Shown piece by piece: positions 34,201-43,168 of a DNA stretch of 64,000 nt. Source of the DNA: Owenia fusiformis (Eukaryota; Annelida; Polychaeta; Sabellida; Oweniidae); NCBI GenBank assembly GCA_903813345.2, contig CAIIXF020000010.1, positions 28,050,425 to 28,114,424 of the forward strand, written 5' to 3'. Each line of letters starts with the position of its first letter. Positions within the stretch are counted from its first letter, which is position 1. Below the pieces are notes generated by a model. That model did no database searches. It worked only from the letters and a program-made list of their open reading frames with translations, and was not told where the DNA came from. The position numbers and the translations under genes are program-made.

Positions 34201-37200
34201 ATTTCAAGATTTTTTGCAAAAAGTCATGTCAAGCCAAAATTATGAGAGAAAATTTATTTCTAAGTAAAAATATCGATGAATTAGATCACGTTCACTAAAT
34301 CAGAACAGATTATGCATTGCATTTCCGTTTAATAAAAACGCACCGCTCATTTTACAAAACTGGCTCCAACTTGGAGCCAGTTTACAAATCAGCTCGCTCC
34401 ATCTTACACAAGCTATGAAGGGCAATCTAGCAACTGGGAATCACGGGATACTGTCTCACGATCATTTCTATGTGCATTATGCATCTTATTCTCGTATAAT
34501 TTGCATGAAAATGAGAAAAAACTGAAAAATACGTAAAATTGTAACTTATTTCAAGATTTTTTGCAAAAAGTCATTTCAAGCCAAAACTGCTAGATTGTCC
34601 CTACATAGCTTGTGTAAGATGGAGCGAGCTGATTTGTAAACTGGCTCCAATTTGGAGCCAGTTTTGAAAAATGAGCGGTGCGTTTTTATTAAACGGAAAT
34701 GCAATGCATAATCTGATCTGATTTAGCGAACGTGATCTAAATCATCGATATTTTTTACTTAGAAATGAATTTTCTCTCATAGTTTTGGCTTGAAATGACT
34801 TTTTGCAAAAAATCTTGAAATAAGTTACAATTTAACGTATTTTTCAGTTTTTTCTCATTTTCAGGCCGAATATACGAGAATAAGATGCATAATTCACATA
34901 CAAATAATCGTGAGACAGTATCCCGTGATTCCCAGTTGCTAGATTGCCCCTACATAGCTTGTGTAAGATGGAGCGAGCTGATTTGTAAACTGGCTCCAAG
35001 TTGGAGCCAGTTTTGAAAAATGAGCGATGCGTTTTTATTAAACGGAAATGCAATGCATAATCTGTTCTGATTTAGTGAACGTGATCTAATTCATCGATAT
35101 TTTTACTTAGAAATGAATTTTCTCTCATAGTTTTGACTTGAAATGACTTTTTGCAAAAAATCTTGAAATAAGTTACAATTTTACGTATTTTTCATTTTCA
35201 TGCAAATTTAGAAATAAATTTTTTCAGGCCAATTATACGAGAATAAGATGCATAATTCACATAAAAAACAATCGTGAGACAGTATCCCGTGATTCCCAGT
35301 TGCTAGATTGCCCCTACATAGCTTGTGTAAGATGGAGCGAGCTGATTTGTAAACTGGCTCCAAGTTGGAGCCAGTTTTGAAAAAGGAGCGGTGCGTTTTT
35401 ATTTAACGGAAATGCAATGCATAATCTGTTCTGATTTAGTGAACGTGATCTAATTCATCGATATTTTTACTTAGAAATAAATTTTCTCTCATAATTTTGG
35501 CTTGAAATGACTTTTTGCAAAAAATCTTGAAATAAGTTACAATTTTACGTATTTTTCAGTTTTTTCTCATTTTCATGCAAATTATACGAGAATAAGATGC
35601 ATAATGCACATAGAAATGATCGTGAGACAGTATCCCGTGATTCCCAGTTGCTTGATTGTCCCTACTTGGAGCCAGTTTTGAAAAATGAGCGGTGCGTTTT
35701 TATTTAACGGAAATGCAATGCACAATCTGTTCTGATTTAGTGAACGTGATCTAATTCATCGATATTTTTACTTAGAAATAAATTTTCTCTCATAGTTTTG
35801 GCTTGAAATGACTTTTTGCAAACAATCTTGAAATAAGTTACAATTTTACGTATTTTTCAGTTTTTTCTCATTTTCATGCAAATTATACGAGAATAAGATG
35901 CATAATGCACATAGAAATGATCGTGAGACAGTATCCCGTGATTCCCAGTTGCTAGATTGTCCCTACATAGCTTGTGTAAGATGGAGCGAGCTGATTTGTA
36001 AACTGTTGGAGCCAGTTTTGAAAAATGAGCGGTGCGTTTTTATAAAACGGAAATGCAATGCATAATCTGTTCTGATTTAGTGAACATGATCTAATTCATC
36101 GATATTTTTACTTAGACTTCAATTTTCTCATATAGTTTTGACTTGAAACGACTTTTTGCAAAAAATCTTGAATTATGTTATAATTTTACATATTTTTCAG
36201 TTTTTCCTTATTTTCATGCAGATTATAAGAGAATAAGATGCATTATCCACATCAAAATGATCGGGAGACAGTATCTCGTGATTCTCAGTGGCTAGATTGT
36301 CCGCTTATAGCTTGTGTTTAATGGTGCGAGCTGATTTGAAAACTGGCTCCAAATTGGAGCCAGTTTTGAAAAATGAGCGGTGCGTTTTTATTAAACAGAA
36401 ATACAATGCATAATATTTTTGGAATTGATGAACGTGATCAAATTCATCGATATCCATGCTTAGAATTCAATTTACCCCCATAGTTTTGCAAAAATATGAC
36501 AATATAAACTATATTCAAAAGCCATCTTCTGCAGTACGTCAGTAAGTAAGAAGCCAGTTTTAAAAGCCGGCTTCTTGGTGACTCCAGAAGCCGGCTTCTG
36601 TTGTCCTTCAGAAGCCGGTTTTTAAAAGCCGGCTTCTGTAGTACGTAAGAAGCCAGTTTGTAAAAGCCGGCTTCTTGGTGAGTCCAGAAGCCGGCTTCTG
36701 TAGTACGTAAGAAGCCAGTTTGTAAAAGCGGTTTTTGCCTTCGAGTACTTCTGCAAAAAGTAGTAGAGCGATTTTGTTCATATTTGGTATGTGAATACTT
36801 TAATCAAGGCCCAATGTCTAATGACACTTTACGTTCTTTCCTATAACTTGAAAAGTAGTGGAGCGATTTTGCTCATATTTGATATGTGAATACGTATGAG
36901 CCTTGCACACTTCGTGTAATAGGTGGCCATTTTTAAAAATGGCTGTCATTTGTACATTTTTTACTAAAACTTGAAAAGTATTGAAGCGATTTTGTTCATA
37001 TTTGATATGTGAATACTTTAAGCATGGCACATTGTCTTATAAAACTTTGGGGAGTAGTCAGCCATTTTAAAAAATTGCAACCATTTTTATGTTTGTTATT
37101 TTACATTTTTATTTTAATTCAAAAAGTAATAGAGCGATTTTGTTCATATTTGATATGTGAATACTCGTAAGGATTGCATACTGTCTTATGACATTTTGGG

Positions 37201-40200
37201 TAGTAGGCGGCCATTTTAAAAAATGGCCAGCATTTACATGTATGTGTGTGCCATTTAAAAAAAAATTATATGTGGCTACATGTAATTAAAAGCATATTAC
37301 TTCTTCTGATGACAACTGGACTAGTAAGCAACCATTTTGAAAATGGTTACCTTTCTTATGGGTGTTATTTTATGATATTTGCTATATACAGGGTGGGCCA
37401 AAAAAAACAATACCCAACTTCAAATCAGGATAAAAATAGTTACATTCAATATGGTACATTGACTTACATATCATTTTAAAGGTTATACAATCTCAAACAA
37501 TTTGGTATATAACACTATGTCATTAAATCAATAGTAAAGTTTTATTATACTTATTTTGTCTCCAATTTTTAGGGAGAAAATAGTAAATCTGCGGAATTAT
37601 GTTAATTTTTATTTATAGAATATCATTCTTTTGTTTGGTGAATGCATGCTTGGATATTGATATTTGCATCATTGTGTGACTAAATTTATTGTTTATGAAT
37701 TTCAGCGTTGTTTAATAACATTTTACACTTTACTTATTTAAACAATTTTCACAATTCCTCAATATACCCCCTCCCCTATGCATCAACAATAAGCTTCATG
37801 TGGTAGGGCAATCTATCAATAGCCTTATTGAGAGATATCTGTTGCAATTCATTTCAGCACTTTAGGATTCTGTTTCAGCTCATCAAAGCTGTTTATTGAA
37901 TGCTTTTGATTGTACCATTTCCTCGAGATGGCTTCATGTATGGTAATCAAACACATAACATGTAGCATCGGGCTGTTGGGTGGCCAAGCATCGAGATCAA
38001 TCAAATTGACACCTTGTTTGCAAAGGAATGCTTATGTCTCCTGAGATCTATGGTACGAGGCAATGTGTTGCTGGAAAATAAAATCCTCGTCACATATACG
38101 TTTAATGTCTTTTAACAGACCCCCTTTGAGTACTAATTATTGATAATAAACAACACTAAATTTCATAAACAATAAGTTTAGTCACACAATATGCAAATAA
38201 ACAAGCATTTATTCACCTAACAAAATGATGTTCTATAAATAAAAAATTAACATTATTCCGCAGATTTACTATTTTCTCCCTAAAATCTGGATACCTTAAA
38301 TACCAACCCGGCCTCCCAAATAAGCATAATAAAACTTTAATATTGATTTCATGACATAGTGTTATATACCAAATTGTTCGAAAATGGATTACCTTTAAAA
38401 TGATATATAAATCAATGTATCATATCGAACATAGCTATTTTCAGTCAGATTTAAAGTTGGGTATTGGTTTTTTTGCCAGCCATTTCTGTTCGATGGGATT
38501 TGCCACGCTTTGGCGTTGCCGTTGTTCTGGTTTAAAATTTTGAAATGGTTTTGTGTTGTTTATTATATACGAATTTGGACACTCAATTATTCTATTTTAT
38601 ATTCTTTATATAGACTGGAACAATACAAGTTATGGAGCGGATCCCATACAAGCCAATGAAGCAAGTATGATACTGCCATTAGTGATGTATCATCTCACAC
38701 CAAAACCTGTTGCAATAATAGGTAAAACAATAATAGGATAAAAAAGATTCAAAATAGGCTATAAAATAATAAATATTCGAACATGTCGGTCACAACTTGT
38801 ATAAACTGTGAACAAGATCAATATTTTACCCGATTTGTATTTCCACATTGTTATAACTCACTTTTTACAGGTTTTGAGACAAGTATACTATCTTTCTCAA
38901 TTTTTGACGAGGATTTCATTTTCAATTTCAATGGATCTCATCTCCTTCTGGAGATATCCAGTGCCACATTGTTATAAGTGCAAAATGAGGAAAATAATTA
39001 GGCCCACCTTGTCATATCCGTTTGAGTAGTTAGCCGAGCCAATCAGATACATAATTTTGATCACGTGACTAATAGTTTTAACAATGTGGAAATATTGGGA
39101 CGATCTCTTATGGTATACTTTGCAAGTAATTAACAGCGGAGATCATAAATCATGACATCATACATGCAGTACAAACAAAAGAAAGCAGATTTGACATTAT
39201 TTGTAACAAAAAAGTTTATTCAGTGAACTTCATCAATTACTGAGCCTGTTATAGCCTTTTTACCTTTATCATGTACCTTTTAAAGATCTGGGGGATTTAT
39301 CCAAACTATTTACAATTCAGAATCGATTTTAAATGTTTTCGTATAATTGTCCTATCGTAAATTATTTACGTAAAAGTTCAGAGTAGGACTCCAGGGTCCA
39401 CTTGGCTGTAAATTATTTATGGCAAAACTTACGGAAAATTTCAGAATCAGACTCCCGTATCATTACGCGAACGCCGCTCCTGCCAACTTGACCCTGTATC
39501 ATTAGGGTCTGGTACGTGTCCTCGGGGGGGAGGGAGTAGGTCAGGGTTAGGCAATCATTTGAAACCCAATCTGATTTAATAGGATTAGGGTTAGGATTGG
39601 TAAGGTTAAATTCTTTTTTTGGATCACAAGTGTATTGAATTTATGGAATTCATATTTTGATTTTTTGACACACATATTCACGGTCTTAGTGTTAGGGTTA
39701 AGGTTAGGGTTCAATTCATATTTTGATTTTTTGACACATATATTCATGGTCTTTTTGGATGTTTTGACGAAGTTTCATGGTCTTGGTGGAATTCATTTTT
39801 TTATTGTTTTGATCGTTGATATTGCCCAATTTCTGGCTATGCCTCAGTAATATCAGTTATAGTATATCTGTGAGTTATGTTTGTCGATTCGTAACATCCT
39901 CTCCATATGGAATACTTCTCTTGTCCTTCAATTTGTATTTGTATATTCAGCACTCTGCGCTGTGACAGCTGCTGTTATGTCTTCAATGGACTCTGCCATA
40001 TTAGGAGCAAGCGGAATGTTTACTCAAAACGTCTACAGAGTCGTAATTCGTAAAAAGGTACAAAAAAGGCTCTTTTGGATGAATCGCACTTGGTTATAAT
40101 GCGTTATTCCATCGCATCCCATTCGCGCTGAACGCCTAATACATTCACAATTCTCTAAATAAGAAAATTACCAAATAAAAACATATAGTTGAAAACTAAA

Positions 40201-40752
40201 ATGTTGAGGTTAACTTCATGATATATCATCATACTTTCCTTCCAGCCATCATTACGAGAACAAACCTGGGTACGACAAATAGCATTGGTTGTCATGGGCG
40301 TTACATCGTCGTTAATTGCTATATTTGGAGGAACTACTGTCATTGGGTTGTACTATGCGTCTGCAGATGTTGCTGTGGTTGTAATAGTTCCACAGCTGAT
40401 ATGTAGCATGTACATTGGAGTTGCCAACGGGTACGGGGCCTTGTTAGGCTCTGGTTTGGCTTTAGTGCTCATCTTTGGAAAAGGCCAGCCTATGATTAAT
40501 GTATACGCGTTTGTTCCATATCCGCCGTATGACAATGAGGGAGATATATTTCCTGTTCGAAGTCTTTGTATGATCGTCGCTATCTTGACCACTGTAGTAG
40601 TCTCCTACGTTACACGGATGATGTTTAAAAAAGGACTATTGGCTCAAAGATTCGATATTTTCAACCAGTTCTCGACAGTAAAACCTGAAGTGTCTGATGA
40701 CTTGTTCCAAGACGGAGAATCCAATAGGGATATTCTTTTAAAAACCACTTAA
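25092..40752 (+). CDS. SLC5A7-like: High-affinity choline transporter-like protein (SLC5A7 family), nine exons
   Basis: Exons: 25092-25260, 26544-26651, 26832-26987, 27598-27746, 29361-29495, 32151-32304, 38614-38721, 39951-40057, 40246-40752. All introns are GT-AG, phases agree throughout, and the spliced frame is 530 residues (vertebrate CHT1 about 580). The family is Na+/Cl--coupled and takes choline up into cholinergic terminals for acetylcholine synthesis. Family blocks in order: N-terminal helix with VGILAAKYTKT, VAGRQL, MTASAVGGGFLNGYAE, LDPFYEKYGK, SYTDVVEL, ILGALPWQ..YQR, DWNNTSYGADP, CAVTAAVMSSMDSAILGASGM, and a PPYDNEGDIFP loop. Several hydrophobic helices are evident. The tail ends NRDILLKTT, with a DxxLL-type dileucine where vertebrate CHT carries its endocytosis signal. 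The tail is shorter than in vertebrates. Introns are full of transposons. A choline-specific role is inferred; other SLC5 substrates are possible. Confidence 0.93.
26544..26651 (+). CDS. SLC5A7-like: Choline-transporter-like exon 2
   Basis: Preceded by ATTTTAG and followed by GTAAGC. It encodes the SAVGGGFLNGYAESVALYG and WTLIPVGGMIGNFL segments (second helix, substrate/Na+ path region in SLC5). Phase 1 at both ends. Confidence 0.93.
26753..26808 (+). pseudogene. Duplicated, dead copy of the exon 3 acceptor and 5' end
   Basis: Bases 26,753-26,808 repeat 26,826-26,881 at an offset of 73 bp (TTATAG then a copy of TTTGCCTTTGG(A/G)(A/G)GTGAAATGCG). If used as an acceptor it would read TGA TAG at once in the transporter frame, so it cannot be a productive exon. 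Confidence 0.8.
26832..26987 (+). CDS. SLC5A7-like: Choline-transporter-like exon 3
   Basis: Acceptor CTTATAG, donor GTGAGA. It encodes SSFAFGGEMRRRKYLTMLDPF, then YEKYGKEVTAILFLVALFSDT and LWTASILSAL, matching the TMLDPF...YGKR and ALGA region of CHT. Phase 1 at both ends. Confidence 0.93.
27598..27746 (+). CDS. SLC5A7-like: Choline-transporter-like exon 4
   Basis: Acceptor TTCTACAG, donor GTAAGT. It encodes SSLSIILGLSSVVSIVVSAL, then IAVCYTMIGQMISVSYTDVV and ELAFIIIGF, corresponding to the [27 protein letters not shown] region of vertebrate CHT. It ends in phase 0. Confidence 0.94.
27814..28720. repeat. Foldback element with a third arm copy (intron 4)
   Basis: The left arm 27,814-27,966 (GTGTCTGTGTGCGCTTGAATG to ACAGCCTAAGTA) matches inverted 28,330-28,483. 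Inside are a second inverted pair (28,026-28,049 with 28,090-28,113) and an inner palindrome at about 28,199-28,315. A third, more diverged arm copy in direct orientation lies at 28,560-28,715. The open frames here are by-products of the symmetric sequence. Confidence 0.8.
28721..29360. other. Rest of intron 4
   Basis: AT-rich intron sequence. Bases 29,108-29,160 (CTCATGCTATCCATTG, TTGGTCATC) weakly match the dispersed repeat at 51,240. Confidence 0.5.
29361..29495 (+). CDS. SLC5A7-like: Choline-transporter-like exon 5
   Basis: Acceptor TGTTTACAG, donor GTTAGT. Phase 0 at both ends, 45 codons. It encodes GIAIPFAASNENVNLSSLSE and then TQDRWLGTIKPIQIASYIDL. The WLGTI block aligns with PWLGTVD of vertebrate CHT, which fixes its place in the order. 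Confidence 0.92.
30165..30242 (-). ncRNA. tRNA-like element (SINE head or tRNA pseudogene)
   Basis: The minus strand reads an A-box-like TGGCAGAGTGGTTAG and, about 45 bases later, a B-box-like GCAGGTTCAAATCCCTGC. These are the internal promoter elements of Pol III genes. The acceptor ends do not pair, the T-stem is imperfect and no clean anticodon arm folds. It is therefore not a working tRNA, and a tRNA-derived SINE or pseudogene is more likely. Confidence 0.5.
30332..31558. mobile_element. Possible TIR element bounded by TGACGGTTACGACA
   Basis: A 14-bp inverted repeat TGACGGTTACGACA occurs at 30,332-30,345 and inverted at 31,545-31,558. A third related copy (TTGACGGTTACGCGAACC) lies at about 30,780. 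No transposase and no clear target duplication, so this is tentative. Confidence 0.4.
32151..32304 (+). CDS. SLC5A7-like: Choline-transporter-like exon 6
   Basis: Acceptor TTTCCCAG, donor GTATTA. It encodes ILGALPWQCLYQRFLSAKSV and a following helix (IMGVLGGIMVAIIGAAPISI). ILGALPWQ..YQR matches MLGGIPWQAYFQR of vertebrate CHT. It ends in phase 1, before the 6.3-kb intron 6. Confidence 0.94.
32541..33118. mobile_element. Non-autonomous TIR element in intron 6
   Basis: The left end CTATCACACCAAACTAGTTC (32,541) is mirrored by GAACAAG/TTGTTCTGGTGTGATAG ending near 33,118. GTTGCCGAATCG-type blocks are also inverted (about 32,731 and 33,065). About 580 bp, non-coding. Confidence 0.65.
33250..33460. 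repeat. GGCGGCCATTTTGAAAATGGCCGCC-type repeat, left block
   Basis: Palindromic GCCATCTTGAAAATGGC and GCGGCCATTTTGAAAATGG motifs alternate with TGGAGCGATTTTGTTCATAT-type sequence. The same unit recurs in the same orientation at 36,760-37,390 and inverted at 42,292-42,460. Confidence 0.8.
33480..33630. repeat. AGAAGCCGGCTTCT palindrome cluster, left
   Basis: Several copies of the self-complementary AGAAGCCGGCTTCT and variants at about 12-40-bp spacing. A matching cluster at 36,515-36,740 bounds the other side of the satellite array. Confidence 0.85.
33690..36490. repeat. Inverted satellite array of about 350-bp units (intron 6)
   Basis: The unit contains GATGGAGCGAGCTGATTTG, the palindrome AAACTGGCTCCAAGTTGGAG continuing into CCAGTTT, GGAAATGCAATGCATAATC, ATTCATCGATATTTTTACTT and AGACAGTATCCCGTGATTC. 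About two units (33,690-34,590) read in one orientation. From about 34,600 to 36,490 five to six units read in the other, with small truncations at 34,180, 35,660 and 36,000. Divergence is low centrally and higher toward 36,400. Confidence 0.88.
36515..36740. repeat. AGAAGCCGGCTTCT palindrome cluster, right
   Basis: Six or more copies of AGAAGCCGGCTTCT-like palindromes, with two nearly identical 75-bp units (GTAGTACGTAAGAAGCCAGT, TTTGTAAAAGC). Partner of the cluster at 33,480-33,630. Confidence 0.85.
36760..37388. repeat. Tandem GAGCGATTTTGTTCATATTTG repeat, right block
   Basis: Four to five units of about 120-180 bp with GAGCGATTTTGTTCATATTTG, TATGTGAATAC, TGTCTTATGACATTTTGG and AATGGC palindromes. 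Same orientation as 33,250-33,460. Confidence 0.82.
37389..38488. mobile_element. Tc1/mariner-type element with about 330-bp terminal inverted repeats
   Basis: It starts CAGGGTGGGCCAAAAAAAAC after TA (37,387-37,388), and its inverted end reaches about 38,488. The inverted ends share AATACCCAACTT, TTGGTATATAACACTATGTC, GGGAGAAAATAGTAAATCTG and TGTGTGACTAAA, so they run to about 37,720 and from about 38,150. The centre is a transposase remnant on the minus strand. Confidence 0.82.
37745..38120 (-). pseudogene. Tc1/mariner transposase C-terminal remnant
   Basis: The minus strand reads DEDFIFQQHIASYHRSQET, then AFLCKQGVNLIDLDAWPPNSP and ...SFDELKQNPKVLK, broken by several stops. This is the QQDNAPCH...WPPNSPDLNP segment of Tc1/IS630 transposases. 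The catalytic aspartate of QQDNAP is replaced by His, and LNPIE is degraded. Inactive. Confidence 0.78.
38614..38721 (+). CDS. SLC5A7-like: Choline-transporter-like exon 7
   Basis: Acceptor TTTATATAG, donor GTAAAA. It encodes WNNTSYGADPIQANEASMIL and PLVMYHLTPKPVAII, matching TDWNQTAYG...EEADMILPIVLQYL of vertebrate CHT. Phase 1 at both ends. It is separated from exon 6 by the 6.3-kb repeat-filled intron. Confidence 0.93.
38722..39950. other. Intron 7
   Basis: Unique AT-rich sequence. It contains a near-duplicate 40-bp block (39,648-39,687 and 39,714-39,754, ATTCATATTTTGATTTTTTG) separated by TTAGGG-like bases, and scattered GTTAGGGTTAGG motifs that are too short for a telomeric tract. Confidence 0.55.
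39951..40057 (+). CDS. SLC5A7-like: Choline-transporter-like exon 8
   Basis: Acceptor ATATTCAG, donor GTACAA. It encodes CAVTAAVMSSMDSAILGASG and MFTQNVYRVVIRKK, matching [27 protein letters not shown] of vertebrate CHT, one of the most conserved SLC5 stretches. Enters in phase 1, leaves in phase 0. Confidence 0.95.
40246..40752 (+). CDS. SLC5A7-like: Choline-transporter-like exon 9 (terminal)
   Basis: Acceptor CTTTCCTTCCAG, stop TAA at 40,750-40,752. It encodes 168 residues with the last helices, the PYPPYDNEGDIFPVRSLCMI loop (as [20 protein letters not shown] in vertebrates) and the cytoplasmic tail ending in a dileucine-containing NRDILLKTT. A candidate AATAAA poly-A signal lies at 40,832-40,837. 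Confidence 0.95.
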   Translation, partial: PSLREQTWVRQIALVVMGVTSSLIAIFGGTTVIGLYYASADVAVVVIVPQLICSMYIGVANGYGALLGSGLALVLIFGKGQPMINVYAFVPYPPYDNEGDIFPVRSLCMIVAILTTVVVSYVTRMMFKKGLLAQRFDIFNQFSTVKPEVSDDLFQDGESNRDILLKTT

Positions 40753-40831
40753 CTGTGCATGATTGCAAGCTGTGATTGAGTGCCTGATATAACACGGAAC
40801 TACACTAGTATGTAGTCTTGTCAAGAATTGT

Positions 40832-40837
40832 AATAAA
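40832..40837 (+). terminator. Candidate polyadenylation signal of the transporter gene
   Basis: AATAAA 80 bases past the stop codon, in the sense strand. The cleavage site is not determined. Confidence 0.5.
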
Positions 40838-41262
40838 GGGGCAACAAGGACTGTAGAGAAAAAATTTCGAAATGTTTTATTTTTCTGAGCTATCAGGTCA
40901 ATATTCGGCTGAACATCTTCTTTGACATACCTATTTTCTTAGAATGTATGGATAAACTATCAATTTCAACTTCATTAAAAAGTGTAAATTTAGTTCAAAG
41001 CTTCTATAAAGGGAGTCCCACTTGTAGATTTTTAAGATCCACCACGTTTAAAGAGGACAGAAATATTAGCTAAAATGATATTCATCCAGGGGGTTTCTTT
41101 GAAGATAATAAACACATATGTTCGTCTTGATGAAATATCCAAAACTTAAATATATTTTGACATTCGTCGATGATCGTTGAATGGCCCCCTGCACTAATTG
41201 TTGCACCTTTAACAGTTGTAGTTCAACTCAAAATGCATGTAAATGAGTTCGTTACTCATGTA

Positions 41263-41328
41263 GTATGTCTGTGTAATCAGCTTACTTTCTCGCTCCCTGT
41301 ACTATTGAACAATTTACATTCCTTGTAC
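41263..41328 (+). repeat. 66-bp direct repeat, copy 1
   Basis: Nearly identical to 41,902-41,967 (GTATGTCTGTGTAATCAGCT ... TTCCTTGTAC, two differences). The copies are 639 bp apart in the same orientation. Confidence 0.85.
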
Positions 41329-41901
41329 ATTCGACATTCAACATGTCATATAAGACTACATCGATCTGGTATTAGTTTTTTTTACAATAATAGAGAAATA
41401 CGACGTCATATCAGCGCTACAGCGAATCGTGAAGAACAAAATGCTCTCAAGTCGTGGCACGATAGTACATGTATTTTGAACAAGATATTTTCAATGATCG
41501 GTTTTTGAGGACGGTATTGAATTAGACCATTCAAGGGGTTCAAGGGGTATATAGAAAGATTCTTCACATGTAGTACAGGCAATTTTAATTATTCTGAATA
41601 GCGTAATCATTAATATATACTGATAGCGGATAGTTATTCATCATTAACGTGTTCATATTTAATTTTGTTATTTTATTTCAATTTTATACCCTAGTAACAC
41701 GTTTAATCTAGCGTTCTTGTTAATTTAATGACTAAAATGCATATACGACCTGAAAGCCTGTGTCTAAATCTACAAAATAATGTTTACTTTATTTGGATTA
41801 AATAACAATTGATGACACCTCAAAGCATCAACAGGCGGCCTTTTTAGCATTATTTTCACTGTTTGTAACGTAAATGTACATGAGATTGGGACATAGTATA
41901 T

Positions 41902-41967
41902 GTATGTCTGTATAATCAGCTTACTTTCTCGCTCCCTGCACTATTGAACAATTTACATTCCTTGTAC
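41902..41967 (+). repeat. 66-bp direct repeat, copy 2
   Basis: Second copy of 41,263-41,328. The DNA between the two copies is otherwise unremarkable. Confidence 0.85.
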
Positions 41968-42291
41968 CCTGTATTGATCAACTTTTGCAACTGTGTACCG
42001 TGTACTATGACATATCAAATATTTTAAAATTTAAAACGATATTATTTACATTTCTTTCTTCAACTATCATATAACTTGGAACATGGACTTCACTATTGCA
42101 CTACTGAAGTTCAGCGAATAGAAATATTGACTCGCTCCGAGCACCAAACGTATTAACCTTTCGACTAAGCAGTCCATATACTCAAAAGTGACCTGGTTGA
42201 AAGCCAAAAAATCGCGCATGTGCGATCGAGGTAGGGTAGTGTGAAGTAGGCACATATAAAACTTTAAATAGCACAAACGTACGTGTCAGTG

Positions 42292-42460
42292 GCAACCATT
42301 TTGAGTGGCTTCTACCAAAGGTGTCATTAGACAGTACACCATGCTTATAGTATTCATAATACCAAATATAAACAAAATTGCTCCACTACTTTTTAAGTTA
42401 CAGCAAAGATCGTAAAATAACGTGTAAAGTCCACCATTTTTCAAGATGGCTGCCACGTGC
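42292..42460 (-). repeat. Inverted copy of the intron 6 AATGGC/GATTTTGTTCATAT repeat
   Basis: The reverse complement contains AGTAGTGGAGCAATTTTGTT, ATATTTGGTATTATGAATAC and palindromic GCCATCTTGAAAAATGG. It is one dispersed unit outside the transporter gene. Confidence 0.75.
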
Positions 42461-42576
42461 TTCTTCGATATCTACATTTTCTAGCTTCATAAATGTCCTA
42501 TATATAAGTTTTAAACTGTAAAACTGGAAGATGTAGATCATTTTGGGAAGGAGTGATTCTTGTTTGAAAAATAACA

Positions 42577-43025
42577 TGTGACTCTAGTGAGGAATGCAGA
42601 AAATTTCCCAACATGCACCCTGGCCTTAAGGTTCAGCTGGAAAGTAACATTTTGGTTAAAAATTACTCTACCTGCACATGTTATTTTCTGGTACAAAATT
42701 AACTATGAAGGCATGTGTATATTTCCTTGCTTTTTTCAGGAACGTATCATTACATTGTCTACTTTTAGTAAACCTGAAAACTTAGAAAAATAGAAAGCGT
42801 AAAATATCAGAATTTCCTGGAGTTCCCATTGACCTCTTACCAGATATACTAAAAGAAGACAATGTAATGATCCTTTCCTGAAAAAGCAAGGAAATTAACA
42901 CATGCCTTCATACTTTATAGTGTACCAGAAAATAACATGTGCAGGTATAGCAATTTTTACCAAAATGTTATTTTCCAATTCAGTTCTCCATATCGATACC
43001 AATCCTTTGTCTGCATTCGTGATAG
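42577..43025. repeat. Palindromic foldback element, about 180-bp arms
   Basis: The left arm (42,585-42,778, e.g. CCTGCACATGTTATTTTCTG, GAAGGCATGTGT, CTTGCTTTTTTCAGG) is mirrored by 42,845-43,020. The ends are GAATGCAG and CTGCATTC. Short open frames inside are symmetric artefacts. Confidence 0.8.
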
Positions 43026-43168
43026 CTGTCATTAATGGTAACATACTACTGTCTTGCGAAGAGCAATCAGATTTATAAAAACATCAAATTAAGTTTAAAT
43101 GTTGTATACATTCACTATAGAATTTATATCTACTTATTTTCAATATATACTTGGTTCATATATACTCT

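Noticed and set aside
33690-36490. Satellite array considered as a CRISPR-like array
   Set aside because: Units are about 350 bp with no regular spacers, they switch orientation, and the host is clearly eukaryotic.
39545-39730. Interstitial telomeric tract (TTAGGG-like motifs)
   Set aside because: Only scattered single or double GTTAGGG copies occur, with no continuous array.
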